NCBI GenBank assembly: GCA_905178155.1
Contig: CAJINV010000014.1
Coordinates: 2,203,923-2,267,922 of the forward strand
Origin: Amoebophrya sp. A120
Taxonomy: Eukaryota > Sar > Dinophyceae > Syndiniales > Amoebophryaceae
Length of the DNA stretch: 64,000 bases
Reading direction: 5' to 3'
Of this stretch, positions 31,559-41,115 are shown piece after piece. How positions within the stretch are numbered: position 1 is the stretch's first letter; every line of letters begins with the position of its first letter. The notes beneath the pieces were generated by a model. That model saw nothing but the letters and a program-made list of their open reading frames with translations. It searched no databases and was not told the DNA's origin. The position numbers and the translations under genes were made by a program.

Positions 31559-34174
31559 CTATCGGCATCGATATCCTTGCGAAATTAATACAAAAAACAA
31601 AATGAATACGTCTGCCGGCGGTTCCTCTGCGATTGCGTTCAGCCCGCCAAAGGGCGCCACCCCGTGTGCCGTTTTTTCCAACCTTATCAGTGCTTCCGCC
31701 CGACTGTAGACTACCGTGTCCTCCTGTGACTCCGACAACTCCTCTTGCTGGTGATGATGTTCCTGAGCAGACGAAGTGGGTAAAATTATGTCCTCCTGAC
31801 TGTTGTAGGGTATTGTCGGATCGTCGGCTGTGACGACCAACGAGGATGACGCGGCTGCGGAGGTAGACGCCGTCACGTCGCTCGTGGCCGTTGGTATGGA
31901 AAGCGGGTTGGCGGAAAAAATTGCGGTATTCTTACCCGTTGCCTGCTGATATTCTACTCCTGATGAGGAATTATTATTCTTTGCCGACGCATGGTGCGGC
32001 GCCGGGTCGTGTCCTTGTGCCGTTCCGTCTTCATCTCCTGCCAGGTCTATCCCTAATGTTCTCGGATCGAACACATCTTCGGGATCGTAAGTCGCCGAGC
32101 TCGTGCCGCTCGTCGGACTTTTGATTGACTGCTTGTTCCTCTTGTTAGACGTGCTTTGTTGCTGTTATGCACCAGTACAAAATTTTTACAGTACACACAC
32201 AAAAACAAGCATCACAAATTTTCGCATATGGCGCCTTTTTAACGAAACATGGGAATTGAAGATGATATCGCTGTCATGTTCTTAAACTACAGCTACGCGG
32301 TCGACCGCGTAATTGATCTTGGCGGGGTAACGAAATGGTCGAAGCGGAAATAGCCGAACCCAAGCCGACATTTGAGATGTCCAAAAGATGAAGAACATTT
32401 GATTGTGTGCGTGCGAAAAATTTTTTAGCAATGGATAGCTGTCCTGTTGATGTCGGCGAGCTGCCTCCGGTACCGACGTTCGCGAAGTTGTTGCTGTTGC
32501 TCAAATTGCTGAGGACCTCGGAGGAAGAGGATTGCAACGGCAGCAGATTCTCCTCGCCAGAGACCACCGCGTTGGTTGGGGAGGGTCGCTGATGTATTGT
32601 TCTGCCGTCGTGCTGGTGCAGCTCTACCTTCGCACGACCACGTCCTTCGTCAACAGTGTCGTCTTCTGTTATCTCCATGCTGTTGCTATCTGCGAGCTCT
32701 ACTTGCTCTTGACCTGCTCTACTCTGTCCTGCTCCTGGCGATCTCTCTATTACTTCACCAGCTCGCCCGCCGTCTAGATTCCCGAACCCGTCCGGGCTGT
32801 TGGCGGGGTAGTTTCCGTTTTCGTCGACATTTTCGGGGTAGTAGGCGTCCAGGTTCGGAAAGTACTGGAAGAGAAAGTTAAACGAACTGTTCCGCGTATA
32901 CTCCTTCCCCCAGATCAGCCCGCTGCTGTAGGTCCGCAAAATCCGGTCCCCCGCCGGGTTTTCCTTCACGACGGGGATGAGCTTGTCCAGGATTTTCTGC
33001 CCCAGTTTCGCGACGAGACGGAAGGGAAGCTTCGTCGTGGTGTTGTTGCTGTCGTCCTCCGTGGTGTGGTGGCTGCTGTCGTGGGTGTCCGACCGGTCGC
33101 CGATACTGGATTCGGACCGAACACTGCTCATCGGCACGTGCTCCGTCTCCTTGGTCTGGGAGGGGGTTTGTTTTCGTAGTCTTTGCGTCACAACATCCGC
33201 TACGCACTCGTACTACACTGCGTTGTACGCGAAAATGACTTCTAAAAGCACGACCTGCATAAATATCGATGAGAAAACTGAAACTACACTAACACTATAC
33301 CTGCATCAGCCTGAGTTGGTGCCCCACGAGGTTTATCCTGTGCAAAAGTATCGTACTCGACTCGTATAATTGCAATCATGCAAAAATTCTTTTTTTTTAG
33401 GTAAATCCGCATTACAAATTTTATCTCTCATGCTGAGGAAATTTGTCATGCATTCATACGAGTACGATACTTGTGCAGTTCATAAGGTTCGTGTAGTGTG
33501 GACTGATCCCCTTCTTCCGGCATACCGTGCTGCAATAGGAACTGTCGTTGCGCTATGGAAGCCTCAGGTTTGAAGTCGACAAATAAGTTGAAAATGAAAT
33601 AATTTGTCATGCATAAAATGCAAGGCATGAAGTGCCTGTCTTGCCGGGATGGCAAGTGAGGTCGATTGTGAGCCTGTTTAGGGTTTGAAGTAGAGCTGCT
33701 AAAGCAGCATGACAAAAGCAGTCTTCTGTGCCTAAACAGCATGACAAACTGGATTCCGGTGCTCGGAAGATTTGTCATGCGCCACTTGATAAGTGGGCTT
33801 CCGACTGGCATGGGCAAGGGCATCCATTTCATGCATGGCAAACTATTTCAACTTTGACGATTTCGATCCTGACACATCCATATGCGCATGTAGATGGCGG
33901 CGGCTTCCGGGATCAGTTTCACGCAGTGGTTACACCGGAACAAGAAATCTACTTGCTGGTGTGGTCCTCCGGCGTTATTGGCATTCGTCGCGCCCAGACC
34001 CGTAGTAGCACCGGTGTCCGTCGCCGTGGTCGACGTCATCGTGGCTGTGGTCATGTTGCTGGCGGGGGCAACAGAGAAGTTGTGCAGCATCAAGATCTTG
34101 GTACTAAATGTTGAGCCCTCGTGGTGGACCACGTGCACGTTACTTAAGCAGTTGAAAATGAAGATGCTCTTCAC
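31559..34174 (-). CDS. FCS-type zinc-finger protein interrupted by two inserted elements
   Basis: The minus-strand exon ending at 33883 carries RCNHCVKLIPEAAAIYMR. Removing the element at 33554-33882 with one 5-bp duplication gives IYMRNDSSYCSTVCRKKG, so the joined sequence has C-x2-C-x18-C-x3-C with the (F/Y)CSxxCR signature of FCS/FLZ-like zinc fingers, which bind proteins or nucleic acids. Further parts: 33548-33485, then (after removing 33334-33484) 33328-33301, then a GT-AG intron (33300-33213) to an exon from 33212. That exon contains KLPFRLVAKLGQKILDKLIP and ends near 32290. A further Ser/Thr-rich exon (about 32100-31559, FDPRTLGIDLAG) is probably joined, but its acceptor is not fixed. 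The start codon is uncertain and may lie in an upstream exon. Confidence 0.6.
33334..33484. mobile_element. Introner family A, copy 1 (151 bp, TSD AGGTT)
   Basis: The ends are TATCCTGTGCAAAAGTATCG on the left and the reverse complement of TATGAACTGCACAAGTATCG on the right. Identical AGGTT 5-mers lie at 33329-33333 and 33485-33489. Excision of the element plus one 5-mer restores the minus-strand frame. No GT-AG pair fits the precise junction. Confidence 0.85.
33554..33882. mobile_element. Introner family C, copy 1 (329 bp, TSD TGCGC)
   Basis: The ends are TATGGAAGCCTCAGG on the left and the reverse complement of TATGGATGTGTCAGGA on the right. TGCGC flanks both sides (33549-33553, 33883-33887). 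The interior is homologous in reverse orientation to the element at 39738-40044, sharing GCCTGTTTAGGG, AGCAGTCTTCT and AAACAGCATGACA. Excision rebuilds the FCS zinc finger of the host gene. Confidence 0.85.
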
Positions 34175-34785
34175 AGCCGCGTGCCTCCGAGTTCGCTTCT
34201 ATTGATTTTTTTTCTCCTGCTCCCCGAGAATGATCCCCAAGAAGCGCTGCAGCAGATGCAAGAAGCTCAGCTTGTGGAAAAAAAGGCTGCTGGAGATGAA
34301 TGGACTCTACTGAAGACCGGTGGTGCAGCGTGTATTTCTTTTCAGCCAAGAACCACTGCTGACGATGAAGCCGTCGTGCTGTCGAGGAAAACGCAGAAGA
34401 AGAACAGCAGGGGACGGCGGAGGTATAACGTGTTGAGTAGATTGAGCGTCTGCAGCAACTGTGCTGAGGATGTCAATGGCTCCTGCTGTACTCAAAAAAA
34501 GTACATAGTTGTTCACACACACACTCCTGCTCCTCTCCGATTTACAACTTTGAAAACACCTAAAGTTGAATTGGAGAGTGAAATATAAATACTTCACAAG
34601 AGGAATAATCCTCGTCAAAGTTGTTCGACTTCGAAGAGGCACATAGGAAGGTCTTGGGCATGGGCGTTTCCACGCAGTACAAATAAACAAGGTAATACTA
34701 ATAATTGAGGAACTTCTTGTGTTCCATATAAATCTCTACCATGACTAGATATAAGTCAGAAAACCCATTATTTAATAGTATCCCG

Positions 34786-34985
34786 CAATAGAAACAAAGA
34801 ATAGAAACGAAAAACAAAAACAAAGAACGGAAACGAAAAACAAAAACAAAGAACGAAAACGAAAAACGAAAACAAAGAATGGAAACGAAAAACGAAAACA
34901 AAGAATAGAAACGAAAAACGAAAACAAAGAATGAAAACAAAAAAGGAAAACAAAGAATAGAAACGAAAAACAACAACAACGACAT
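34786..34985. repeat. A-rich short tandem repeat
   Basis: Roughly 17-18 bp units built from AAACAAAGAA and (T/C)GAAACGAAAAAC recur with point changes for about 200 bp. It borders the larger satellite block and encodes only Phe/Ser/Leu repeats on the minus strand, so it is not regarded as a gene. Confidence 0.8.
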
Positions 34986-35006
34986 GCAGACAAAGTGCCC
35001 AAGCTT

Positions 35007-35403
35007 CTAAGCGGCGAAGCCTCGAAACGCCGGAGGAAGCAGCGAAGCCTCGAAGCAGCGAAGCTTCGAAGCAGCGCAGCCGCGAAGCAGCGCAGCCCCG
35101 AAGCCTCGAAGCAGCGAAGCCTCGAAGCAGCGACGCCTCGAAGCAGCGAAGCAAGCCACGAAGCCTCGAGGCAGCGAAGCCTCGAAGCAAGCCGCGAAGC
35201 CTCGAAGCAGCGAAGCCTCGAAGCAGCGAAGCTTCGAAGCAGCGAAGCCTCGAAGCAGCGAAACCTCGAAGCCTCGAAGCAGCGAAGCCTCGAAGCAGCG
35301 AAGCCTCAAAGCAGCGAAGCCTCGAAGCAGCGAAGCCTCGAAACAGCGAAGCCTCGAAGCAGCGAAACCTCGAAGCAGCGAAGCCTCGAAGCAGCGAAGC
35401 CTC
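35007..35403. repeat. CGAAGCCT/CGAAGCAG 16-bp satellite
   Basis: Alternating 8-mers CGAAGCCT and CGAAGCAG form a 16-bp unit repeated for about 400 bp with substitutions and occasional single 8-mers. The array passes directly into the 54-bp minisatellite. Confidence 0.9.
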
Positions 35404-36560
35404 AGGTTTGTCGCTGCGCCGGACCGGAGCGACAAGTCCAGGAGTCCCCGGACCCGTCATTTTGTCGTTGCGCCGGACCGGAGCGACACAACCAGGGGTC
35501 CCCGGACCCGTCATTTTGTCGTTGCGCCGGACCGGAGCGACACAACCAGGGGTCCCCGGACCCGTCATTTTGTCGTTGCGCCGGACCGGAGCGACACAAC
35601 CAGGGGTCCCCGGACCCGTCATTTTGTCGTTGCGCCGGACCGGAGCGACACAACCAGGGGTCCCCGGACCCGTCATTTTGTCGTTGCGCCGGACCGGAAC
35701 GACAAATCCAGGGGTCCCCGGACCCGCCATTTTGTCGTTGCGCCGGACCGGAGCGACAAATCCAGGGGTCCCCGGACCCGTCATTTTGTCGTTGCGCCGG
35801 ACCGGAGCGACAAATCCAGGGGTCCCCGGACCCGCCATTTTGTCGTTGCGCCGGACCGGAGCGACAAATCCAGGGGTCCCCGGACCCGCCATTTTGTCGT
35901 TGCGCCGGACCGGAGCGACAAAATCAGGGGTCCCCGGACCCGCCATTTTGTCGTTGCGCCGGTCATTTTGTCGTTGCGCCGGACCGGAGCGACAAATCCA
36001 GGGGTCCCCGGACCCGTCATTTTGTCGTTGCGCCGGACCGGAGCAACAAATCCAGAGGTCCCCGGACCCGCCATTTTGTCGTTGCGCCGGACCGGAGCGA
36101 CAAATCCAGGGGTCCCCGGACCCGTCATTTTGTCGTTGCGCCGGGGCGGAGCGACAAAATCAGGAGTCCCCGGACCCGTCATTTTGTCGTTGCGCCGGAC
36201 CGGGGCGACAAAATCAGGAGTCCCCAGACCCGTCATTTTGTCGTTGCGCCGGACCGGAGCGACAAAATCAGGAGCCCCCGGACCCGCCAATTTGTCGCTG
36301 CGCCGGACCGGAGCGACAAAATCGAGGGTCCCCGGACCCGCCAATTTGTCGCTGCGCCGGACCGGAACGACAAATCCCGGGGTCCCCGGACCCGCGAATT
36401 TGTCGCTGCGCCGGACCGGAGCGACAAATCCCGGGGTCCCCGGACCCGCGAATTTGTCGCTGCGCCGGACCGGAACGACCAATTCGGGGGTCCCCGGACC
36501 CGCGAATTTGTCGCTGCGCCGGACCGAAGCGACAAATTCAGGGGTCCCCAGACCCGCGAA
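35404..36560. repeat. 54-bp GC-rich minisatellite, about 21 copies
   Basis: The unit starts TTGTCGTTGCGCCGGACCGG, continues AGCGACA, and holds GGGGTCCCCGGACCC. The period of 54 is fixed by GTTGCGCC at 35467 and 35521 and onward. One truncated copy of about 19 bp lies at 35948-35966. Every unit contains two dyads (TTGTCG...CGACAA and GGGGTCCCC). Because 54 is divisible by three, long frames on both strands read through as 18-residue repeats. I treat these as a by-product, not a gene. Confidence 0.9.
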
Positions 36561-36660
36561 GTCCGGTGCCGGACCATGGCCGCCGAGCCGGTGCCGGACC
36601 ATCGCCGCCAAGCCGGTGCCGGACCATGGCCGCCAAGCCGGTGCCGGACCATGGCCGGGC
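36561..36660. repeat. 25-bp GC-rich tandem repeat
   Basis: The unit CCGGTGCCGGACCATGGCCG plus CCAAG recurs about four times directly after the 54-bp array, with one A/T change in the second copy. Confidence 0.8.
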
Positions 36661-38690
36661 CCGCCGCCCGGCGCCAGAACGCGGCCCCGCCGGTGCCAGC
36701 ACGCAAGATGGCGGCAAAGGCCAACCTGCCAGCCGCGCCGGTGCCGGATCGTGGCCAAGCCAGTCTGGCGCTTTCAAAATCGCAGGCGGATGGGCCTGCC
36801 TGTGCTGAAGCGCCGGAACCGATTTTCCACAGATGGACGCTGAGTCTGTGCTACTATTCATCTAGCGGAATACTATTAAGTCTGCAGGTTACTGGACACG
36901 GGAAGCGGGATAAGGCTAGTTATTGCTACTGCTAGTGCTATATCTTTAAAAAACTCCTCAGGCGCCTGCCGAGTCGACCTAGTGCTAGTAATATCAAACG
37001 ACCACGTCCGTGCGTGCCTATTCAGACTATGCACCACGCAGGGACCGGCGAGGTCCGGGAGCAGCCCGAAAGAACGGCATGTAGGCATGTACATTTACAG
37101 GTGAGTGAAAATGGCAGCTGCACCTGCAGTACAGTTCAAGAACATCAACCGCATAGATATGATGCACTTGAGAAAATCTTGGTAATGGGCCCCCGGGTAG
37201 GACGCGAGATAGTATCAGTGGTAAGACATGCTGACGAAAAGGAAATAAAAACAAAACAGGTATATAAATATTGTAGCGCAATCCAGAGCTTGCAAATGAG
37301 TTAGAGTTAGTATTAAAGTCAATCGATTGAAAAAAAAAAAAACGAAGAAAAAGCTACAAGACCTTCTTGGGTGAGCAGGTGGGGGGAGTAGTGCAGCAAA
37401 CGGGTAGGCGAAAGGGGATGAAGAGGAAGAGGTAGAGATTTACGCTAGATGTGGATACGGCACTTCGAAGGGGGCGTGCAATTGATTTCCAATAGTTAGG
37501 GCTAGGGGGGGCACCTGCGCATGCGTTGAGTTGTCCTTGTCTTCGTCTGAGATGAGGTTGCGTCTACTTGACCACCAGCTGTGATCGTAAGCGTGTGAAG
37601 CTCCACCTCCCAACAGTGTCAGTGGTGAATCAGAACCACGTAGAAGTTCATCATCATTGCGGAGATGGTGGGCGACTGCTCCTTAGTTACCTCACAAAAA
37701 CACTCACGCTTTCGCTTGTTTCCCACAAACAAAATATTTTCTCTCGCCTTTAAGTCTTGCGTAACTACACTCAGGTAACTCCACAGTTGCAAATGCTTTT
37801 GTGCCCTCCGAGGGCATCTGTACTCGAATTCATCGATAAAATAAAATCATCACGACAACAGCGACCGTGCAAGGAAAATTCCTCGTCGTGGTTTAAGAGT
37901 AAAAGATCAACAGGCTCAGGTTCTCACCAGCGACTTTTCCTTTTGTTTCATTTGTAGTTTCGCTCATCTCGCTGCTCACTTTGGGATCATGATTAGTGTA
38001 CTGCTCTCGTCGCTGCAGATGCAGTCTGCTCTCGTGATTGCTCATACATATTTTGGTCGAGTTCAAGACTTGGAACACCTTGCTTTCTAGTTTCATTATT
38101 ACCTTAACCTTTATCATCCCTCAGACGAGAAGGAGAAACAACAAAAAGTAGAGTGGTGCTAACGTGTCATTATTTCCGCTTACAGGGATAGCAACGAGCT
38201 GCTCTTGGCTAACATGTCCGAAATTATCTGCCTACATCTCGATTCAAGCGACATCATACAGGAAACTTTTTTTCGGAATGGATAGTGATTACAGCATTGC
38301 ACATTATTATAGATGGTCGCGCAATAAGAATCATATTAATTTACAATGTTTAATTTCTCAAAAGCCCATGGCTGGCTTGCTACAATCATAGACTCCAACA
38401 TTCTGAGTAAGAGAGAGAGTCAAGAATCTACAACAAATTAATTTGCTTTTGCATCGAATGCGACAGCGAGGATAATAGCTAGAAAACTCTCGTTTGCACT
38501 GCAACATTCTTAATCTGGGATTTTCTTTTTTTTTTGTACAGAAATCAATTTCACAAAAGTAAGTAGTGTACGTGCGTCAGCGAGATAGAGCCTCTACTAC
38601 AACTTCAATACAAGTAAAATCGGTACAACTGTGCTGCGAGATAGTGATAAGGTACTGCTTCGTTCCAACAACATCTTCCTCGTGCTCGCT
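36661..38690. other. Intergenic, no gene recognised
   Basis: Two kilobases without protein-like frames. There is a poly-A run at about 37329-37342 and otherwise mixed AT-rich sequence. It may hold the 3' end of the minus-strand gene beginning at 38691. Confidence 0.4.
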
Positions 38691-41115
38691 TTATGGATCG
38701 ATCCCAAACCCGCCTTGACTTTCGTCGACCGCGGCTCCTTCGTGGTCCGAGCTGGGCGCCTCTTCATCTGACATCACCGCGCCCTGCTGTTGCTGCACCG
38801 TGATGGCACTGCTTCCGTGGTTCACCGAGCTGGAGCTCGCAGACGTGCGAGCCGCCGCCGATGCACTGTTTCTGCTCCCACCCGTGGATCGTCCCGAAGT
38901 AGAACTAGTACTTCCATTCGAGCCGCGGCTGCAGTAACCGGCAAAAACCGCATAGACGCCCATCAGTGCGAGGACCACGAGAAACACGAACAGTCCGATG
39001 GTCGCGGCGCCGGTGTCCAGGGTGAATTTGCTCGCGGTTTCGTCTCCTCCGGCTATGGTGGTACTGGTTCCCGCGTCGCCGTTCGCCAACTCCTCTCCGG
39101 CTTGGATTGGCTTCATCTGTTCTTGCTTTTTCTTCTCCACTTCGTACACTTCCTTTGCTTCGTATGCAATGCAACATCACTTCTGCACGGCAGAGAGGAC
39201 ACGTAAGTACAAAATAATGCATCGCAGAGACGAGAATAGTCTCGTCGTTGTCATGCAGAGACTGTTCCATTTTGATCTTTGGTACCTGGTGTACGTCTCC
39301 TCCAGCGCAGGATTTTTTTCACTGTGGATACCTCATTCAGCTGTTTCAAAGTGCACTTTTCCGGCTTGTTTTCCTGGTCTGCGGAGAGGTTAAGAACCCC
39401 ATCGGCAAACTCGGAGACACTCGGGTCGTCGGCCGCAACGATGCTGTTTTATTTGGTGAAGATGTGTGACTGCTTATATATACGCTTTTCTTGTTTTTTT
39501 TTCCCGGAATTTATTTGCTCCTGGTAGTAGAACTACACGACCATAGCATAATCGAGAAAATCTGGTTCTGGCATCTATCTTCCAGTAGCAACGAACAATG
39601 AAGTACTCTTCAACTACATCAAAAAACCAACATCGATACAGACTGAAGCCATCGGAGTCCCAGAATTTCTTGGTGAGACACTTCTGTCCCGAGGCCAGCA
39701 TGGCCCAGCCGACGCCGTTTTTGACCTTGACGCGGTCTATGGAAGTGTCAGAAACGAAATATGGCAAAATCGAAAAATTTGCGATGCACAAAATCGAATC
39801 CAGTTAGAGCCTCAGTCTCCAAGCGCCGCATGACAAATTTCGAGAGCACCCAGATCCAGTCTGTCATGCTGTTTGGGCAAAGAAGACTGCTCCTGTCGTG
39901 TTACTCTGGCAGCGCATTGCATTGCCCTAAACAGGCTTGCGATCGGTCTCATTTGCCTGCTCCCCAATACAGGCCCTACGTTCCCTACATTTTACGCAAC
40001 ACAAGTTTTTCGATTTTGTCGATTTAGGTTCTGACGCTTCCATACGGTCCGTGTTCACCGTGTCCGCCTCCACCTGCTGCTGCTCCCCGAGCGGCACCGG
40101 GCCGGGACCGCTTCCCGTATGAATTGCGAAAATATCGTGGCACTCGTATAAATGCATTACAAATTTTCTCAGCATAAGAAATGAAATTTGTGATGCGGAT
40201 TTACCTTGAGTAATGCATGATTGCTATACGAGCGCGATACTTTTGCACGGGATATCCCGCCCGGGCCGGCAGCTGCTGTTTCAGTGGCGGCGCCGTGTTC
40301 ACCACCGGCTTCGGCATCACCACCCCCGCGTTCGCGACTGCCTGCGCCTTCGGAACCGGCGTCGTGGTTTCCGGTTTCGGGGGCGTGGGGGTCATCTTGC
40401 CGACGGGCGCAGGTGGCAGACGAACCGCGGTGGGCGGAGGCCCGGCGGCGACCGCAGCGGTAACCCGCTCTTTTTGTTGCAGAAACGCGGTTCCGGTCTC
40501 GTCCGTAGAAGAAGTCGTCTCCACGACCGGTCTTGGCGCAATAGAGCGAGATGAAGTTCTTGTCCTCGAAGGTTGTTCTTTCGCGCTTTCTGCACTAGCG
40601 TCTTTGTTGTCAAACCCGAAGCCGATTTGGATCTTTTCCGCAAGCTGGATCAAGGTCGAGGCCAGCGAAGAATTGTTGTTTTCGGTGTCCTCGTCAAAGC
40701 CGGTCTGCAAAAACGCGGAAAACGCGTTTCGCTCGCCCACCCGGTTTCCCTCCACCTGCTCGTCCCCTGCCGAAAATGTGCCGTCGTTGTTTCGTCCCCC
40801 AGCTCCTGCTCCCGTATTAAAAGAAGCGCTTGTAGTACCACTTCCCGGTGGTCCATTTGCGGAGAGAAATAGCGCTGAGGAAGAGGAGGCTGCTTTGATG
40901 TCACTTTCGTGCTGCAGCCCGCTGCCCGAAGAACTCAAGCTGCGGGCCGAGGATGCGCCTTCAGTGGTGCCGCCTGCGCCGTTCGTTGTTTCAAAGGCCT
41001 GCCGCTCCGCAGCGAGTTCTTCGAAGTGCTGGCCACCGCCATTGGCGTTCGAAGAACCGGAGGACTCGAGGGAGGTTCTGTGGTTCGTTGATTGTGGCGG
41101 CGTCCGCTTCAACAT
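38691..41115 (-). CDS. Five-exon single-pass membrane protein (about 531 residues)
   Basis: Segments on the minus strand: 41115-40255, 40112-40046, 39736-39640, 39443-39332, 39152-38691. All joins keep phase; the intron between segments 3 and 4 (196 nt) and the last intron (179 nt) are GT-AG. The first two interruptions are introner elements, and excision plus one 5-mer restores the frame. The N-terminal half is low-complexity Ser/Pro/Ala. A middle region (VKVKNGVGWAMLASGQKCLT, KKFWDSDGFSL, then VAADDPSVSEFADGVLNL) looks folded and has cysteines. The last exon has a coiled YEVEKKKQEQMK stretch and one transmembrane helix (IGLFVFLVVLALMGVYAVF), then a Ser-rich, acidic cytosol-type tail. An upstream in-frame hydrophobic stretch (NVFVFVLFLAML) could be a signal anchor, so the start is uncertain. 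No family recognised. Confidence 0.65.
39738..40044. mobile_element. Introner family C, copy 2 (307 bp, TSD CGGTC)
   Basis: The ends are TATGGAAGTGTCAGAAACG on the left and the reverse complement of TATGGAAGCGTCAGAACC on the right. CGGTC flanks both sides (39733-39737, 40045-40049). The interior is homologous, inverted, to 33554-33882. A GT-AG alternative (40045 to 39737) is also in frame but leaves one extra codon. Confidence 0.85.
40118..40254. mobile_element. Introner family A, copy 2 (137 bp, TSD TCCCG)
   Basis: The left end is TATGAATTGCGAAAATATCG and the right end is the reverse complement of TATCCCGTGCAAAAGTATCG. TCCCG lies at 40113-40117 and 40255-40259. Precise excision joins two minus-strand exons in frame. 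Reading through instead gives YPVQKYRAR, almost the same peptide as at the other family A copies, then a stop. Confidence 0.85.

Noticed and set aside
33234-33567. Plus-strand two-exon gene across family A copy 1 with canonical GT-AG borders
   Set aside because: Splicing GAG|GTT...AAG|GTT gives an open plus-strand frame, but the minus-strand join yields a longer gene with a recognisable zinc finger. Kept only as an alternative.
34995-36935. Very long open frames of 18-residue repeats on both strands
   Set aside because: They arise because the tandem unit is a multiple of three and lacks stops; frames are open on both strands and no non-repeat coding context flanks them.
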